A stretch of 64,000 bases of DNA from Acorus gramineus (GCA_030737835.1 CM060847.1:682001-746000), one strand, 5' to 3'; shown: positions 10,897 through 23,332, numbered from the stretch's first letter. A program made the numbers and translations. The notes: a model not told the origin generated them from the sequence alone.

Positions 10897-13038
10897 TCAA
10901 GAACATATGCTAATGGAACAAGAATACAAGTCCACCTCCATTAGCCTAACTTCCTCCCCTCCCTTGCCCTCAAAAAGCCCCTCGCTGCCACCGCCGCCCT
11001 TTGCAACCTCGATCGAATTCCCTTCGCAACCACCAATGCTTATAATGTTGTTGCTTCCGATCATCTCGGACTCCTCGAAGTAGCAGTCGATGTTGTCCTC
11101 GAAGTAGTAGTCGATGTTTCCATCAGTGAGTGACTCGAATGCGCCTGTGACAGGGTCCACGCACACGCTCCAGAGGTCGTCTTCATCGATGTTGATTGAG
11201 GGAGGTGGTGCCACAGAAGAGGCAGCTTCAGGTGGCGGTGGAGGCGGAGAAGTATCGGATTCGGGAGGCGGAGGGAGGTTTAAGTATTCGGAGTACCGAC
11301 TGATGTCAAAATTGGTGACTGCGTTGATGCCTCTGTATTCAATGGCTGCAATGTCATAAGCCTGAGCAGCCTCTTCTTGGGTGCCTGTGTCAAGAACAGT
11401 CCATGCATGATCATGAGACGCATATGCTTGTTTGTGAATATCATTCACATTGAAAATTCATAAATCCAATTGAACTGAATAAGATGACTTGTGAAATTAA
11501 CTCTCCGTTACATTAAATTTAAAGGTGTGTCTCGCATTGAAACTAGACTTAATTCATATGAATCGAATTAAATAATGAATCAAATTGAATCATTCATGAG
11601 TTTTTGTCCCTCACGTGCAGCACGTGAGGTAAATGTATCAATGTAAACCCCTAAATCACCTCATAACATAGTAAACAATGCAATGTATGCACAATGTACA
11701 CTAATGTTTCACAATATGCAATGTATAAAGTGGAGGGACAAAGAGTACTTACTAAATGTTCCCAAGTAGAGGTACTTGTTGCCGTAGATTCGCCCGATCC
11801 TTGCCTCCCACCTCCCATTGTGGTGGTGCCTGCGCAAAGAATCCCCACCACGCGACGCATGTCACACCAAACGCGCAAATATCTATTCAAACATGAATTG
11901 AATTTATTCATTCATTGATATTTCATACCTTGCGACGCCGCGGTACTTGGAGGCGCCCCTGGAGAATCCGCTGCTATTCCTCCTCAGCGAGGCGAGGTAC
12001 TCCTCCCTCGTCATCGCCTGCATCTCCTCGAACTCTCTCGCGTACGTCTCGAACTGCGATTTTAATATAAAATCACGGATTGAACACAATGTGACATGAA
12101 ATTGGACTCGCCTTTGTGTATGAGATGAAACATTTACAGGGAAATTGAGGAGGGTGTTTGATCCCCAATACTTAAGCGCGGCGAGATCATACGTTCGAGC
12201 GGCCGCCTCTTCATCATCATAAGCTCCTACATTCATCCCAAAAAAAAAAATCAAAATTGGAAGAGACATTAAAATAAGATGAATGTTCATGTTAAGAAAA
12301 ACGTGTGTGCTCTGTATCAAACATGAACACAACAGTAGTACAAAAAAGTGGTCAGATTTTCTTGATTTTCAAAAAAAAAAAAGTACCTCAAACAAACAAA
12401 AAAATTTATAATCAACAACAGATGCATAGAAAGGGAAGTTGATGAAACACTTACCCAAATAAACTATTCATCGAAATGCAGGTCGCCCATATGAAAAAAC
12501 AAAATCAAAAGAAAAGCTTTAATCAGTCCCAAAAGAAAAAAAAAAAAAAAACTGGGATCGATCTTGATTTCATTGAAAAAGACAAGTCACCTAACCTTGT
12601 CTGCCTTTCTTGCTCTGAATGGCATTCCAGCAGTCTCTGTCCCACAAATGTGCTTCATATCTTCCTGTCCATCTATGCCTATATGTGACATGCAAATCCA
12701 AACATAAGAACCAAAAAAAAAAAAAAAAGAACCCATTGAAAGAAAACACACCAACTTTGGATTTATCAGTACCTGGTGACACCTCTGTACATGGAGCTCC
12801 TCCTGGGAGGGCTGGTTGAGTCTGATTCATTGATGTCCTTCCTCCTTGAACGTTTTGGCTTCTTGGGTTTCTCAGACTGAGCAAAACCATCACCACCTGA
12901 AGAGGAAGAAATGGTGGTGGCAATGGAAGAAGAAGGAGAGGACACACATGGTGGGGACTTCTTCTTGCTCTTCCTCTTCTTCTCTTCCCCCACCTCCATC
13001 TTTGTCTTCTTTGATATGTCTCTATCAGGGGAATCCAT
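10897..13038 (-). CDS. WRI1: WRINKLED1-like AP2/ERF transcription factor
   Basis: WRI1 is the nuclear two-AP2-domain activator that turns on glycolytic and fatty-acid synthesis genes during oil accumulation. Coding exons (high to low): 13038-12773, 12678-12596, 12463-12455, 12226-12138, 12053-11929, 11829-11753, 11384-10897. They join in frame to 378 aa. The third exon is 9 nt (TTTATTTGG) and supplies Val-Tyr-Leu, the hallmark mini-exon of WRI1. AP2 domain 1 starts at [20 protein letters not shown]. The linker has [17 protein letters not shown] and [18 protein letters not shown]2 domain 2 contains [13 protein letters not shown] and [10 protein letters not shown]. The N-terminus is Lys/Ser-rich, a likely nuclear localisation signal. 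The C-terminus has a Pro run and an acidic stretch ([14 protein letters not shown]), a plausible activation region. The linker resembles WRI1 more than WRI3 or WRI4. The start is the first ATG in a Ser/Lys-rich first exon. All introns are GT-AG. Confidence 0.93.
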
Positions 13039-13048
13039 GACTCAGGAG

Positions 13049-13103
<55 letters not shown>
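13049..13103. repeat. Compound (TA)n(GA)n microsatellite in the WRI1-like 5' leader
   Basis: About 11 TA dinucleotides followed by about 16 GA dinucleotides. On the gene strand this reads (CT)n(AT)n and ends about 10 nt before the ATG. CT-rich leaders are common in plant genes. Length polymorphism here would change the 5' UTR. Confidence 0.85.
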
Positions 13104-13106
<3 letters not shown>

Positions 13107-13144
13107 CTTGAGTGGGTCACCAAAGCAGAGAGGGAGACCCATGA

Positions 13145-13152
13145 CTATATAG
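13145..13152 (-). promoter_or_regulatory. Candidate TATA box for the WRI1-like gene
   Basis: CTATATAG lies 107-114 bp upstream of the start codon at 13038 and just upstream of the CT-rich leader. Its position would place transcription start near 13,115-13,120. This is a consensus match only. Confidence 0.4.
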
Positions 13153-14186
13153 AGAGAGCTCCTTTAACCCACCTGGTTAAGGTTTTGAAACGGGTGGAAT
13201 GAATAGGTGGGGGTAGTTTTAACTATGGTTAATATTTGTTTTAGACACTTGGCTTAAAAGTGTGTCCATGCTTCCAATAGGAGTTTGAGACCTTCACTCC
13301 TTCTCATGCAAAATAAAAATTTCAGTCTCCCCAGAATCATGTTTCGAGGGCAGATTTTGAATGGGCAGATTTTTGAAAATGTTAGTGGCTGTCTTAAATT
13401 GTTTTGAATTAAATTTAAAGATATTTATTTAATAAAATATTTATTTATTTAATTGAATGTATATGTACTCATATTAGAAACACTACATATAATCTATTAG
13501 AATTGTAAGAATGGATGATTTTGAGAATGTTTGGAATGGTAATCTTTGCTGCCACTTTTGCAACTTTTATGTGCTGTAAAAAGAATTTGATTATTTGAAG
13601 ATATATTTATTTAACTAAATATGTAATATTTGCCAAAAAAAAAAAAAAAAAAAGCAAAGTACGTATCTGTTAATTTAATGCATGCTATTTTACATTCTTC
13701 CTGCTTGAGCCTACTATATACTCAATTAGAATCGTAAGAATGATTTGGTGGATCAACAGTTTTAGAGAAATAAAAATTATTCAAATCTTATGTGTAGCTC
13801 TACAATCTACACACACTGTTTGATTTTTTTTCATAATGTGAATTATATAATAACCATTTATAAAAAATTAAAAATTAAAAATTACATGATTCGTTCATTA
13901 TAAATACGAGATTAGTGTACCAGTGCCAGGTAACTGATAAAGAGGTTAACTGAACTAAAAAGTCTGATTTTTATTCAAACTATTCCCATGGTGCCCCCCA
14001 TGTATAATTCATTCCACATTTTTTCTACATATAAAAGGATCTTCTTGGGGGGGAGTTTTTCACCCAGAATGCCCCTATCACGAAAGGAGCCAACCAGTCC
14101 GATCCTTCCCATAATGCCCCCGTCTCCTCTCTTGACAGAGGGATCTCCTCAGGTGGTTCCGATGCAAACTGACCAAAATACCCCTT

Positions 14187-14196
14187 GCATGCATGC
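14187..14196. promoter_or_regulatory. Palindromic RY motif pair upstream of the WRI1-like gene
   Basis: GCATGCATGC contains overlapping CATGCA cores on both strands, about 1.15 kb upstream of the WRI1-like start codon. A further core (TGCATGC) lies at 13679-13685. RY elements are bound by the B3 seed regulators ABI3, FUS3 and LEC2, and WRI1 is a known LEC2 target. The motif is visible; its use here is inference. The rest of 13,153-14,575 is AT-rich with no gene. Confidence 0.4.
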
Positions 14197-14584
14197 TCCA
14201 TCAATAAGATATGGACAAGTGATTATGGGGGCATTTTCGTCATTAACGTGTAGTAAAAACAAAATGAAACGGACTCGTTAGAAATGTGAACATTGTGAGA
14301 AGATCTGACAGCTGGGTGGGGCTATTTTGGTCACACTTTTAAAACTGTTAATAATAAAAACAAAACAAATTTTAAAATTTGACTCTTTGTTTGCATGGTT
14401 TAAAAGTGGAAGCTCTGTGGGACCCACCACCAACCGACGGCCCAGATTGCATTCCAGCATTAGACATTTGGTGTCGACTTATCTGATTGGTTTAGAAAAT
14501 TTTTGATGGAACTTTGCATTTAATATTTAATATATTCAATGTATGTATATCCGTATATTTGTCACAATCACATTATTATTTTTA

Positions 14585-15099
14585 GGAAAAAATTCATATA
14601 ACCTTGTAAATTGATTGAAATACATGTAACCCCTTGATTTTTCTTAAAATCTACATAATCCTTTGAAAATATCTAGTAAATCCAAATAACCCCCTGAATA
14701 AAGTTTACGTTTATAAATGATGAATATTCTATGAATATTATGTTTGGTTAGCTCTGATAGAAAACATTGTATACTAAAAAAAACTCTACAATGTATTAAA
14801 AATGTGAAAAATCTTATATAATTGACGATTTTATAATATATCCAGAGAGGGTAAAATCGTCATTTTCATGAGAGTTTTCGTATTTTTAACACATTGTAGT
14901 AGTTTTTTAGTATATGGGGTTTTCCATCAGGGTTAACCAAACCAAATATTCGCAAAATATTCATCATCTATTAACGAAAATTTTATTCAGGGGGTTATTT
15001 GGATTTAATAGGTGTTTTCATGGGGTTATATAAATTTTAAGAAAAGTCAAGGGTTATATGAATTTTACTCAGATTTTAGAGGTTGTATGAATTTTTCCC
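14585..15099. mobile_element. MITE with 9-bp target duplication (Mutator-like), family founder copy
   Basis: A 515-bp element with inverted ends GGAAAAAATTC and GAATTTTTCCC, flanked by TTATTTTTA at 14576-14584 and again at 15100-15108. A 9-bp duplication is the signature of Mutator-superfamily insertion. The outer 120 bp on each side carry repeated catataaccccctg-type motifs in inverted orientation, so most of the element can fold on itself. The centre (14,700-14,960) is a second inverted pair. There is no coding capacity. Shorter relatives lie at 21641, 22505 and 63914. Confidence 0.8.
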
Positions 15100-15109
15100 T
15101 TATTTTTAT

Positions 15110-16840
15110 CATACATAACTTGTATTATGTATGAATGTATATGTTATGTACTAAAAATTACTTAAACAGTTCAAAGGAGAGGAGTGTGTGAATTAGTATC
15201 TTTTGGAGTGGTTTGTCTTCTTTCCATCTACCTCTGATTTTTATATATATATACAGTTGTGTCTCTCAAAAGAAAAAGAAAAAAATGGTGTTGTTTTCTC
15301 TCCTAAGCAACAAGATTAGGTTGCCAAATTAAACTGGAAGGATTCAGACTTCAAACCCTCTCTCAACATCACTACTGAATGCATGGATTTCTTGCATATG
15401 TTATGCATGTCTAGCTTTTCTTTTTGTTCAAATGATATCTGGATCTGATAACAAAATTAAAATAAAATCTTTGTTTGGTGAAAATCACTGTATGGCAGAT
15501 ACTGAAACAACCCATTTTTAATTTGCATAGTTTCCTAATGTTTGACATTGCTCACTGACTCTGCTAATACCAAATGCATATATGTCTTTGTCATCCAAGA
15601 ATTGAATGGAACAGTCAAATGAACAAAAGAATTAACTGATTATGGAAACAAAATTTGAATACTTCATTGAACATCATAATTTATTTCTCTTTTTGGTTGA
15701 GAGGAGAAAGAAAATCAAATCCATTCCTTGCACATTACAACACAATGGACAATTCTTTTCTTTTTTGGAGAGTAAAAACAAACACAATAATCATCCGATT
15801 TGTCGACCAACCGCTAACGACAATAACGCATCGTTAACTAAAATTATGATTGATTGCGATCATAAATTTCCCGACAATTTACGACAAATTTTCTTTTTTT
15901 CGAATGGAGAAACAAAAAGAATTTTCTCCTGAAAATCTGAATTTGTCGTGATCCCAAAAAAAAAATTTAAACTTTAATGATCATTTACGACAAATACTCT
16001 TCCGGATGACATACAACAATTTTTACTTTTATTTTCAAAACATGTTAACAAAGGTATAGCACCTTAAAAATTATGAATTTAGCAGTTAAACACTTGTGGC
16101 ATAATCTTTAATTCAGATATCTCGAAGTGTTAAGACTCATCATTCAACTGCTCAAAATTAAAGATAATTTTTTTACAAACAAACTAAACCATGGCACCAC
16201 TTTTGACATCCTTTTCCCCATTTATGCATGTAAAAAGAGATTCAAATCTTATATTTCCTTTTTATTTTCTTCTGGTAAAGTTATATTGCCTCATTTGTCA
16301 TCTGACAAACATAGCTAGACCATTATTAGTGACCATGCTTAATGTAAACTTTTTTTTATAGGTAACAGTTTTTTATATTTAGTTATTGATCAAATATCTT
16401 TTTCTATCGACCACTCAATGATGAGAGGATGCCTCTGCCAACATGAAATACATTATAAGGTTTTATGTTAATAGAAGAGTTTATTATTCAAAGCTTCTGC
16501 TTAATTAACTATTCAAAGTTGGCATTTATTTATAATTTCACACTGAATAAGAGGACATTCTGATGAGGTCTCAATAGCAATGTGAAGCAACATGGGCAAG
16601 AATGTTTATTCAGAAGAAACAACAGGCAGGAACTGAGGAGAAATGACTAATTATTCTCATATATGTCTTAAAGTTATAGTGATATCATTTACACATACCC
16701 TCAAAAAAAATATATCATTTACACATTGAAAAAAAGGTCATTCATACATTATAACATGAAAATATATAAGCTGTCTAAATTGCTCTTTCAGATTGCATTG
16801 TCTAACAAACACTGTCTACACATACAAATGATATAATGTA
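15110..16840. other. Intergenic DNA, no gene recognised
   Basis: AT-rich sequence between the MITE and the stop codon of the next minus-strand gene. The last few hundred bases may be its 3' UTR. No bounded repeat or RNA gene is visible. Confidence 0.6.
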
Positions 16841-19800
16841 TCATTGTATTCTAACATCACAGATAAGAAGACCTCCAAAATCTATTCTGTTCCTGAGAAT
16901 TACCTTCTCATAAAGCACGCTTTCAGCCGACATACATGAATTATAATAATCCGCATTGTAGCTTGACATGATGCTTGGATAATCCACAATCTCTTCTTTC
17001 GGCTGCTCCTTTTCAAACTTCTTTATGTAGCTTTTTATGTCATGAAGTTCCCTCGATCGCATAGGCTCGCGCGCACATGAAAATAGATTGATTTCATCCT
17101 CCTCCAGCTTATCAGAATTCAATATTTCTTTGTCATTCTCAAGCTTATCAGAATTCATCAACTTTTCTGGGCTCCACTTTCCATTCATATGGTTGGTCTC
17201 CTTAATAGTGTTGCTGCTGGTGCTTGTCACGGATGCGTCATAACTCTCGTGACTAAGGGAGCATTGGCTTTGATTGTCCAGGTCCTGTGGATATAGAAGA
17301 GAATCATCGAATTTAGGTTTTTTTTTAATCTCTTGTGTTGAATCTATGAACAGGTACATAAGCCAACTTGCAATGCAAAAGTCACTTAACAGAACCATAC
17401 ATCTTTTGAAAAATAAAATATAATTGGACTATGGAACGTCAGAGTCAACTTGTATCCAGTTATAATATAATCTGGCAAAAGAACTCAAAAAAAATTAGAA
17501 TGTGTTACACGAGTTGCAGTTTGCATGAAAGGGTAGGGATAAAGAACCATTATTTTCTTGCATTACGTATTTGCATTCCCAAACTAAGTACCATTTTGGT
17601 AACAAGAATTCCTCTTTCCCAGGATTTCAATTCTGGTAGATTCCATGAGGGGGCATGAACAAAGTGTTACCTGGAATGTTCAGGAGTAAAAAAAGAATGG
17701 CAGATTCCAAACGCCATTTATTTATCTTACCCCCCGTATGGCGAGAAACATAAGGCAAGAATAATAAAGAATAGATGAGAATAGCTAAAAAAAGTTGTTT
17801 GTTTTGATAGAATAAACCCCGATAGTTATGTCTGGATAAGCTAGGATAAGGCCTGATAACTATTCTAAGGAAATGGTGGAATTGCTTATCAAGGCTTATC
17901 TATACCAATGGATAAAAATACCCTTCTCTGTCATTTTAAAAAATGTATCTCACCTAACAGACTCACACAGATTCCAAAAGCTGTCACATCTATCAAATCA
18001 ATCATATATCTCTCACACTATTCCCAGAGGGTATAATTGTCATTTAAGAAATCATAAACTCTTATTCATCACTTATCAACCATTTATCATCACTTTATCC
18101 AAGGTGAACCAAACAACAAAAAAATCATTTTTACGTTTTCCAATGAGAATAACAAAAAAGACAACCAAACAAAAAGTTGCTTATTCAGCCTAGATTGTTA
18201 TCTATCTCATTATAGCTATCCGGAGCGAATAACCTAATGTCACACCCCATACGGGGGGGGTTAATGTTTTAGCAAAAGGATAATGAGAATAAATGTCAAA
18301 CTGACCCTAAATGCCTATAAGACTGCAAATGGTTTAAGAAATTTGGGTGGTATCTGATTGATCTCTCCATTAATTTATTTTACAACAATACATAATAAAC
18401 CGAAGAAAAGCAAAAGAAAGATCAAACCACATAAAAATACCTTGTTAAGATCGATGAGGCCACTACGTAAATGACTGGTGGAGGAACTTGAACATCCAGA
18501 CAGAAAAACTTGTCTGTCAGCCACTGGAGTAGAACCAGCAGCTGAACAAAATGGTGGATCCTCTGCGGCTGAGAAGTCAGAACTGCCAAAGGTTGATATG
18601 GAGACGCATTCATCAAAATAATTCATGGCTTCTTCAGTCAGACACCTTGATATCCTCCTCCTCTCGTTGCTCATCTGAAATTATCAGCTCAATGAGATTA
18701 CTTCCAAGATGAGATCATGAGAAGAATGAATAAGGATACAAGAACATTGAATTTACTTTTCTCTTTACACGGGACTTCCGTGATGCAGAGTTCTTTGAAT
18801 CTGGAAGTATTTGCTTCAGAATTTTACTGAGTTCTTGTTCACGCTGCTCTTCAACAGCCAAATCTGCCCGGAGTTTTCTTGCACGTTCCTGGGACTGCAT
18901 GATCAATATGACGAAGTTTTTTTCTAGTAAGAATCTTCATTCCTCGGAAGCTAAAAGAACTAAACACGGATGAACCATATATACATAACCTCCTCAAATT
19001 TAGTAGCATATTCCCTTCGGATGTCAAAAATCAACTCGACAGCATCTGGATTAACCAATTCAGGATTGGCATCTGTGACATTGTCTAGGTTGATAAAAGC
19101 TGTGTTCTTTCCATCAGTGGCCTGAGTGTAAGGTCATTATGAGTAAAAGCAACTATTAATAAACTTTGTAAAACAGTAGCTAGAAAAAGAAAATGATATA
19201 TAAAACGGAATTGCATTGTGTATGTTTCGAGATAGATAAGAACCCATTGACATAGGAAGACAATAGGTAGGTAAACACTAAAGATGAAATATATAGCACA
19301 GTTCATGTTGTCGTCTAGACATCGAAGTGCTCTATAGAGTTTGAGATGCCCCAGAGAAATACATAGGATACTGGTTCTCATTATGCGTGAAAACTTAGCA
19401 CTCTCAATTGCATGAGCGATTTTACAAATAAAAATGGCATCTATAGAAGCCTCAAATATTGCATCAAATGTGGTTTACCATAAGTTTGGTGTGCTTTAGA
19501 CCACAGTGAGTTGTTGGAATGGTATATATAGACATGGAGTCCAGGAAGTAGAACTAGGGACCCAACGAAGTTGTAAAAGAGTTTGTATGTGCTCACTATT
19601 TCGCATTCTCCATCTACATAGGTAACATATTTATTCCTACAACTACTACTCACGTATTGAACTCAATCATCCATTAGACACAAATGAAGGCAACCAGAAT
19701 GTGATTGAAGGCATGTCATCTTGTGAGAACATGCATCCTGCACTGTTGAAAATGAAACCTAAAGTCCATTATAAATCGGTCTCCACAAGGAATAAGTTTG

Positions 19801-21279
19801 TTTACGTGCTATAGAAGGCATCCTTGTTCGTTGTATAGTTACACCATGACCACAATGATGGTTTAGAAGCCCCTGAACCAAGAATATGTTTGGTGTGTGA
19901 ATTCTAAAAAGATTTGTCCTTCAGTGGTTTACCATCAGGATCTGTAGAAACCACTGAATGTGTGTGTGTCATTTCTTGTTTACAAATAATAATGAAGATT
20001 CATTTCCTGTTTCTTTCTGTTCAGCCTTTGACATGCGCACGTGACAACAAAAAAATTGAATGTTCATACATACATTGACACACATGACTACAGGTATAGA
20101 TGATAGAAATGTATTAACTTGCAATTTCAAGGCTACACCTGCATCAAAAGTAGCAAGTTTTACTTCTATACAGACGGTTTTATAAATAAAATAAATTTCT
20201 AACACATAACCAGAACCATGATCTCTATGCTAAGCAAATAAACACAAAGTAAATGTGCAGATATAGTATTAGTTATCTCAACCATATGATAATTAATGCA
20301 CAGCAAGCAATTTCAATCATAACATTATAATTTCAACTTAATTACCCCTGTTCGCTCAAAAAAGTCCTGAATTGTATCCTCCTCAATTTCCGAAAAAGAA
20401 ACCGAGGACCCATCTTCCCAATTTGGAGTCTGCACAAAAACAAACTAAATGAGATTCTTATTAGAATGCATGACAATCATTACTGCAGCTATTCCCCTGC
20501 AAGAAAGCACATCAAACTCTTTCAAAGCTAAAAAATTGATCTTACAATGGGACTATCCAAATGCGTCGAAGGAGGGTGTTGACTCGACCAAGTTCTCAAA
20601 TTCCTTGTTTGATTCGAAATATTGGAGAATTTCATTACCAAATCAGGTTTTTTGTTCATACTTCCTTTAGAATTCCCAACATTTTTGCTCCTCAATTTAG
20701 AATCCAATACACTCCCACCCTCAATTTCACTCTACAGATTCATAACAACATATAACATCAAAAACTGATAAATTGACAACCCAAACAAACCAACCATAAG
20801 AAGGAAAGCCAAACCTCAGAATCCCCAAAACGCCCACTCGAAAAAGACCGGCGCCTCGACAGGCTCCGACCAGAGAACTTACCGTCTCCACCGCAACCGC
20901 TGGAGCTTCTCGAGGCCGCGCGCCCTCTCCGGGTATCCAAAGCATCGATCTTGATTGGTTTCTGATGCAACCCACAATCAGATTCTCCCAATCTCGTTGA
21001 CCTTTGGGTCTTGCGAGAATCGGGTGGGGACGGGCTTGAGCTGCTGAACAGGGGATTGTCCCTTGTATCCGAAAATTCGGATATATTCAGAGGAAGCCGA
21101 GGAGACGAGACTTCCGTTCGGTTCCTCGATGCGGCACTGACGCTTCTCGATCGCCTCTGTTGGGGTTTCTTCTTCTTGGGGTCCTCTGTTTTGGGTTCTT
21201 TGGCGTTTGAAGAACTGGCCGTGGGAGTTGCTGCAAAGGTGCCTCTTTTGGAGGTGGATTTGAAGGCCGAAACCGCCAT
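16841..21279 (-). CDS. Conserved-looking 560-aa protein, Ser/Arg-rich N-terminus, coiled coil
   Basis: I do not recognise the family. Seven coding exons join in frame with canonical GT-AG introns: 21279-20815, 20731-20546, 20429-20346, 19121-18990, 18894-18757, 18674-18441, 17284-16841 (1683 nt with stop). Every exon length is a multiple of three, so all introns are phase 0. Residues 1-155 are basic and Ser/Pro/Arg-rich (RRSRSVSAASR, SRSLSRRRSFSSGRFGD), typical of disordered or microtubule- or RNA-associated tails. Residues about 246-335 look helical and charged (DAVELIFDIRREYATKFEE, then SQERARKLRADLAVEEQREQE), a likely coiled coil ending in a basic patch (KSRVKRK). The C-terminus is acidic then hydrophobic and ends near NRIDFGGLLICDVRIQ. 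I chose MAVSAF at 21279 because upstream in-frame codons look like untranslated leader. The 1.2-kb third intron and the sixth intron (with a MITE) are the longest. Function is unknown. Confidence 0.8.
17730..18260. mobile_element. Tourist/PIF-Harbinger-type MITE in an intron
   Basis: A 531-bp element with ends CCCCCCGTATGG and CCATACGGGGGGGG, flanked on both sides by TTA (17727-17729 and 18261-18263). A 3-bp TTA/TAA duplication is characteristic of PIF/Harbinger MITEs. It lies in the last intron of the 560-aa gene. A reverse-complement relic of its right part is at about 21,950-22,170. Confidence 0.8.
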
Positions 21280-21640
21280 GTTTGTGGGGAAATCGAGGTG
21301 AAGAAAGAAAACCCAAATGTGTTTTTGATCAAAACAAGGACCCAGTTGAACTGGGAAGATTGAAAGACTTGGCGGGTTGGGTAGGTGGGGCTCAAAACCG
21401 TAGCATTCAATGGAACAGGAAAGATTTGTTTTTTGTATTTTTTGGGGGGATGAAATTTTAGACATGACAACGAGAGGCTGGTTGTGAATCACTCTGTGCT
21501 ATTTCACCTGGAATCTAGGCATCTATTTTCGCTGTTAGAAAACCTGAATTACAAAATAATATAAAATAAAATTGTTATATTTAGCATACTTTACCATCCA
21601 AAACGCAAAATTATATTTCGAATCATTTTTATTTTTTTAA

Positions 21641-21821
21641 GGGAAAAATCCATATAACCCCCTGAAATCTGGCCTAAATTCATATAACCCCCTATAATCA
21701 GACCTCAAAATCCATATAACCCCCTCCGTCCGCCTTCCGTCAGTCGAATTAACGGCGATGAATTTATACAGGGGGTTATATAGATTTAAGCCAGATTACA
21801 GAGGGTTATATGGATTTTCCC
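21641..21821. mobile_element. Short MITE of the catataaccccct family
   Basis: 181 bp from GGGAAAAATCC to GGATTTTCCC. It carries several catataaccccct motifs on the left and their complements on the right, around a central gtccgccttccgtcag segment and acggcgatgaa. It is similar to the element at 22505-22683 but in the opposite orientation, and to the outer parts of 14585-15099. Confidence 0.8.
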
Positions 21822-21949
21822 TAAAAAAAAAATTATTTATGTTTTTTTTAAAATTATAAATGACATGTGATTTCATAATCAGTACCCTGACATATTAATA
21901 ATGGAGTAAATTAACATTTACATGCATTAACATCTAATGGATTGTAAAT

Positions 21950-22170
21950 ATTTATTTTATTGTCTTTTCTGTTATTCTCATTGGGAAACGTAAAATTGAT
22001 ATTTTTGTTGTTTGATTCACCTTGGATAAAATAAGGATAAATGGTAGATAAGAGTTTATGACTTTTTAAATGACAACTATACCCTTGCATAAATTATTTG
22101 TGTTAGGAATAAGGATGAGAGATGTATGTGTGATATGATAGATGTAACAGTTTTTGGAAAAAAAAATTCT
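21950..22170. mobile_element. Relic of the 17730-type MITE, reverse orientation
   Basis: The reverse complement of about 22,170-21,950 matches 18,015-18,165: shared blocks include gggtataattgtcattta, cataaactctta, tttatccaaggtgaa and caatgagaataac. The ends are lost. It lies in the spacer between the 560-aa gene and tRNA-Ala. Confidence 0.7.
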
Positions 22171-22504
22171 AAAGATTCAAAAATGCCAAGAGGATAAGTT
22201 TTATTTTTTTTTATTAAATCTTGGGGTACATCTTATGTTGGTGTCATGAGAGTGATTTTTGTTGGGGATAAACTGTATGTGGATGAGTAATTTTGAGTTC
22301 TTTTTTAAAATACCAAGAGATAGAATATATCTCTTTTACTTATATCCCTTTGATGGGTGAACTTGTATGTTTTTATGATTTAAATAACAATTTTCTTTGA
22401 TTAAAATTAAAAGTGCATAGTATTTTGAAAAAAATTCAAAAGTAAATGTTAAACAGTTCAATTTTTAAACCGTGTGTAGAGAAAAAAATTAAATTATTTT
22501 TTTT

Positions 22505-22683
22505 GATAAAAATCCATATAACCCCCTGTAATCTGGTTTAAATCCATATAACCCTCTGCATAAATTCATCGCCGTTAACTTGACTGACAGAAGGCGGACA
22601 GAGGGGGTTATATGGATATATGAAGATTGCAGGGGGTTATATGAATTTAGGCCAGATTTTAGGGGGTTATATGGATTTTTCCC
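22505..22683. mobile_element. Second short catataaccccct MITE, inverted relative to 21641
   Basis: About 180 bp from aaaaatccatataacc to ggttatatggatttttccc. The central acggcg and ggcgga motifs appear as the reverse complement of those in 21641-21821. The two copies sit about 0.7 kb apart in opposite orientation, so the DNA between them could form a large stem-loop. 22,690-23,330 is AT-rich and gene-free. Confidence 0.8.
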
Positions 22684-23332
22684 TTTTTTTTTAAATGATG
22701 TAGTGTGCGTGTGTGTATATATATATATATATTTTTTTTTAATTAATTAAATAGTATATTTATAAAAAAAATTAAAAAATTTAATAAAATATATACTCTG
22801 AGAACTAGCGTATTAAATTGTACTAGAACGTAACCAAAGTTTCTTTTTTTTTTCATAAGAACCAAAAAAAAATTATTAAAAATATTAATTATAAATGATG
22901 TTATGTTTATTTGGTTTTTTCTCATTTTGAAATATTTTTTTATCTTTCAAGTTTGTCTTATTGAGATATTATAATAATAATTTTGAATGAATGATGCCTA
23001 TCAATTATCATCCCTAGATGTTGACACAGTTTAGTGAGAAAGAAATTAATTGGGGATAATTAATATGCCTTGGGAATAGAAAATAAAAATAAAATCTCCT
23101 TCCATGCTAATTCAGTCTGTGAAAAGATTTGACAATGACAAATTAATGGGAGGGCATTTTGGTAAATTTAGAGAGGAGAAGCCGAGAAGGTACTTTGTCA
23201 ATGCCGCCGCAAGCCGAGAGAGTCCTCGTCCGTTGGGGTCTCATTCGAAGATTCTATTTGAAAGCGAAAACCTAATAATAATAATAAGAGATGATTAAAC
23301 AAATCACATAAAAAAAATAAAAATAAAAATAA

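Noticed and set aside
12591..13142. 183-aa minus-strand frame across the WRI1-like first intron
   Set aside because: It reads the microsatellite and intron; the true gene uses another frame with clear splice sites.
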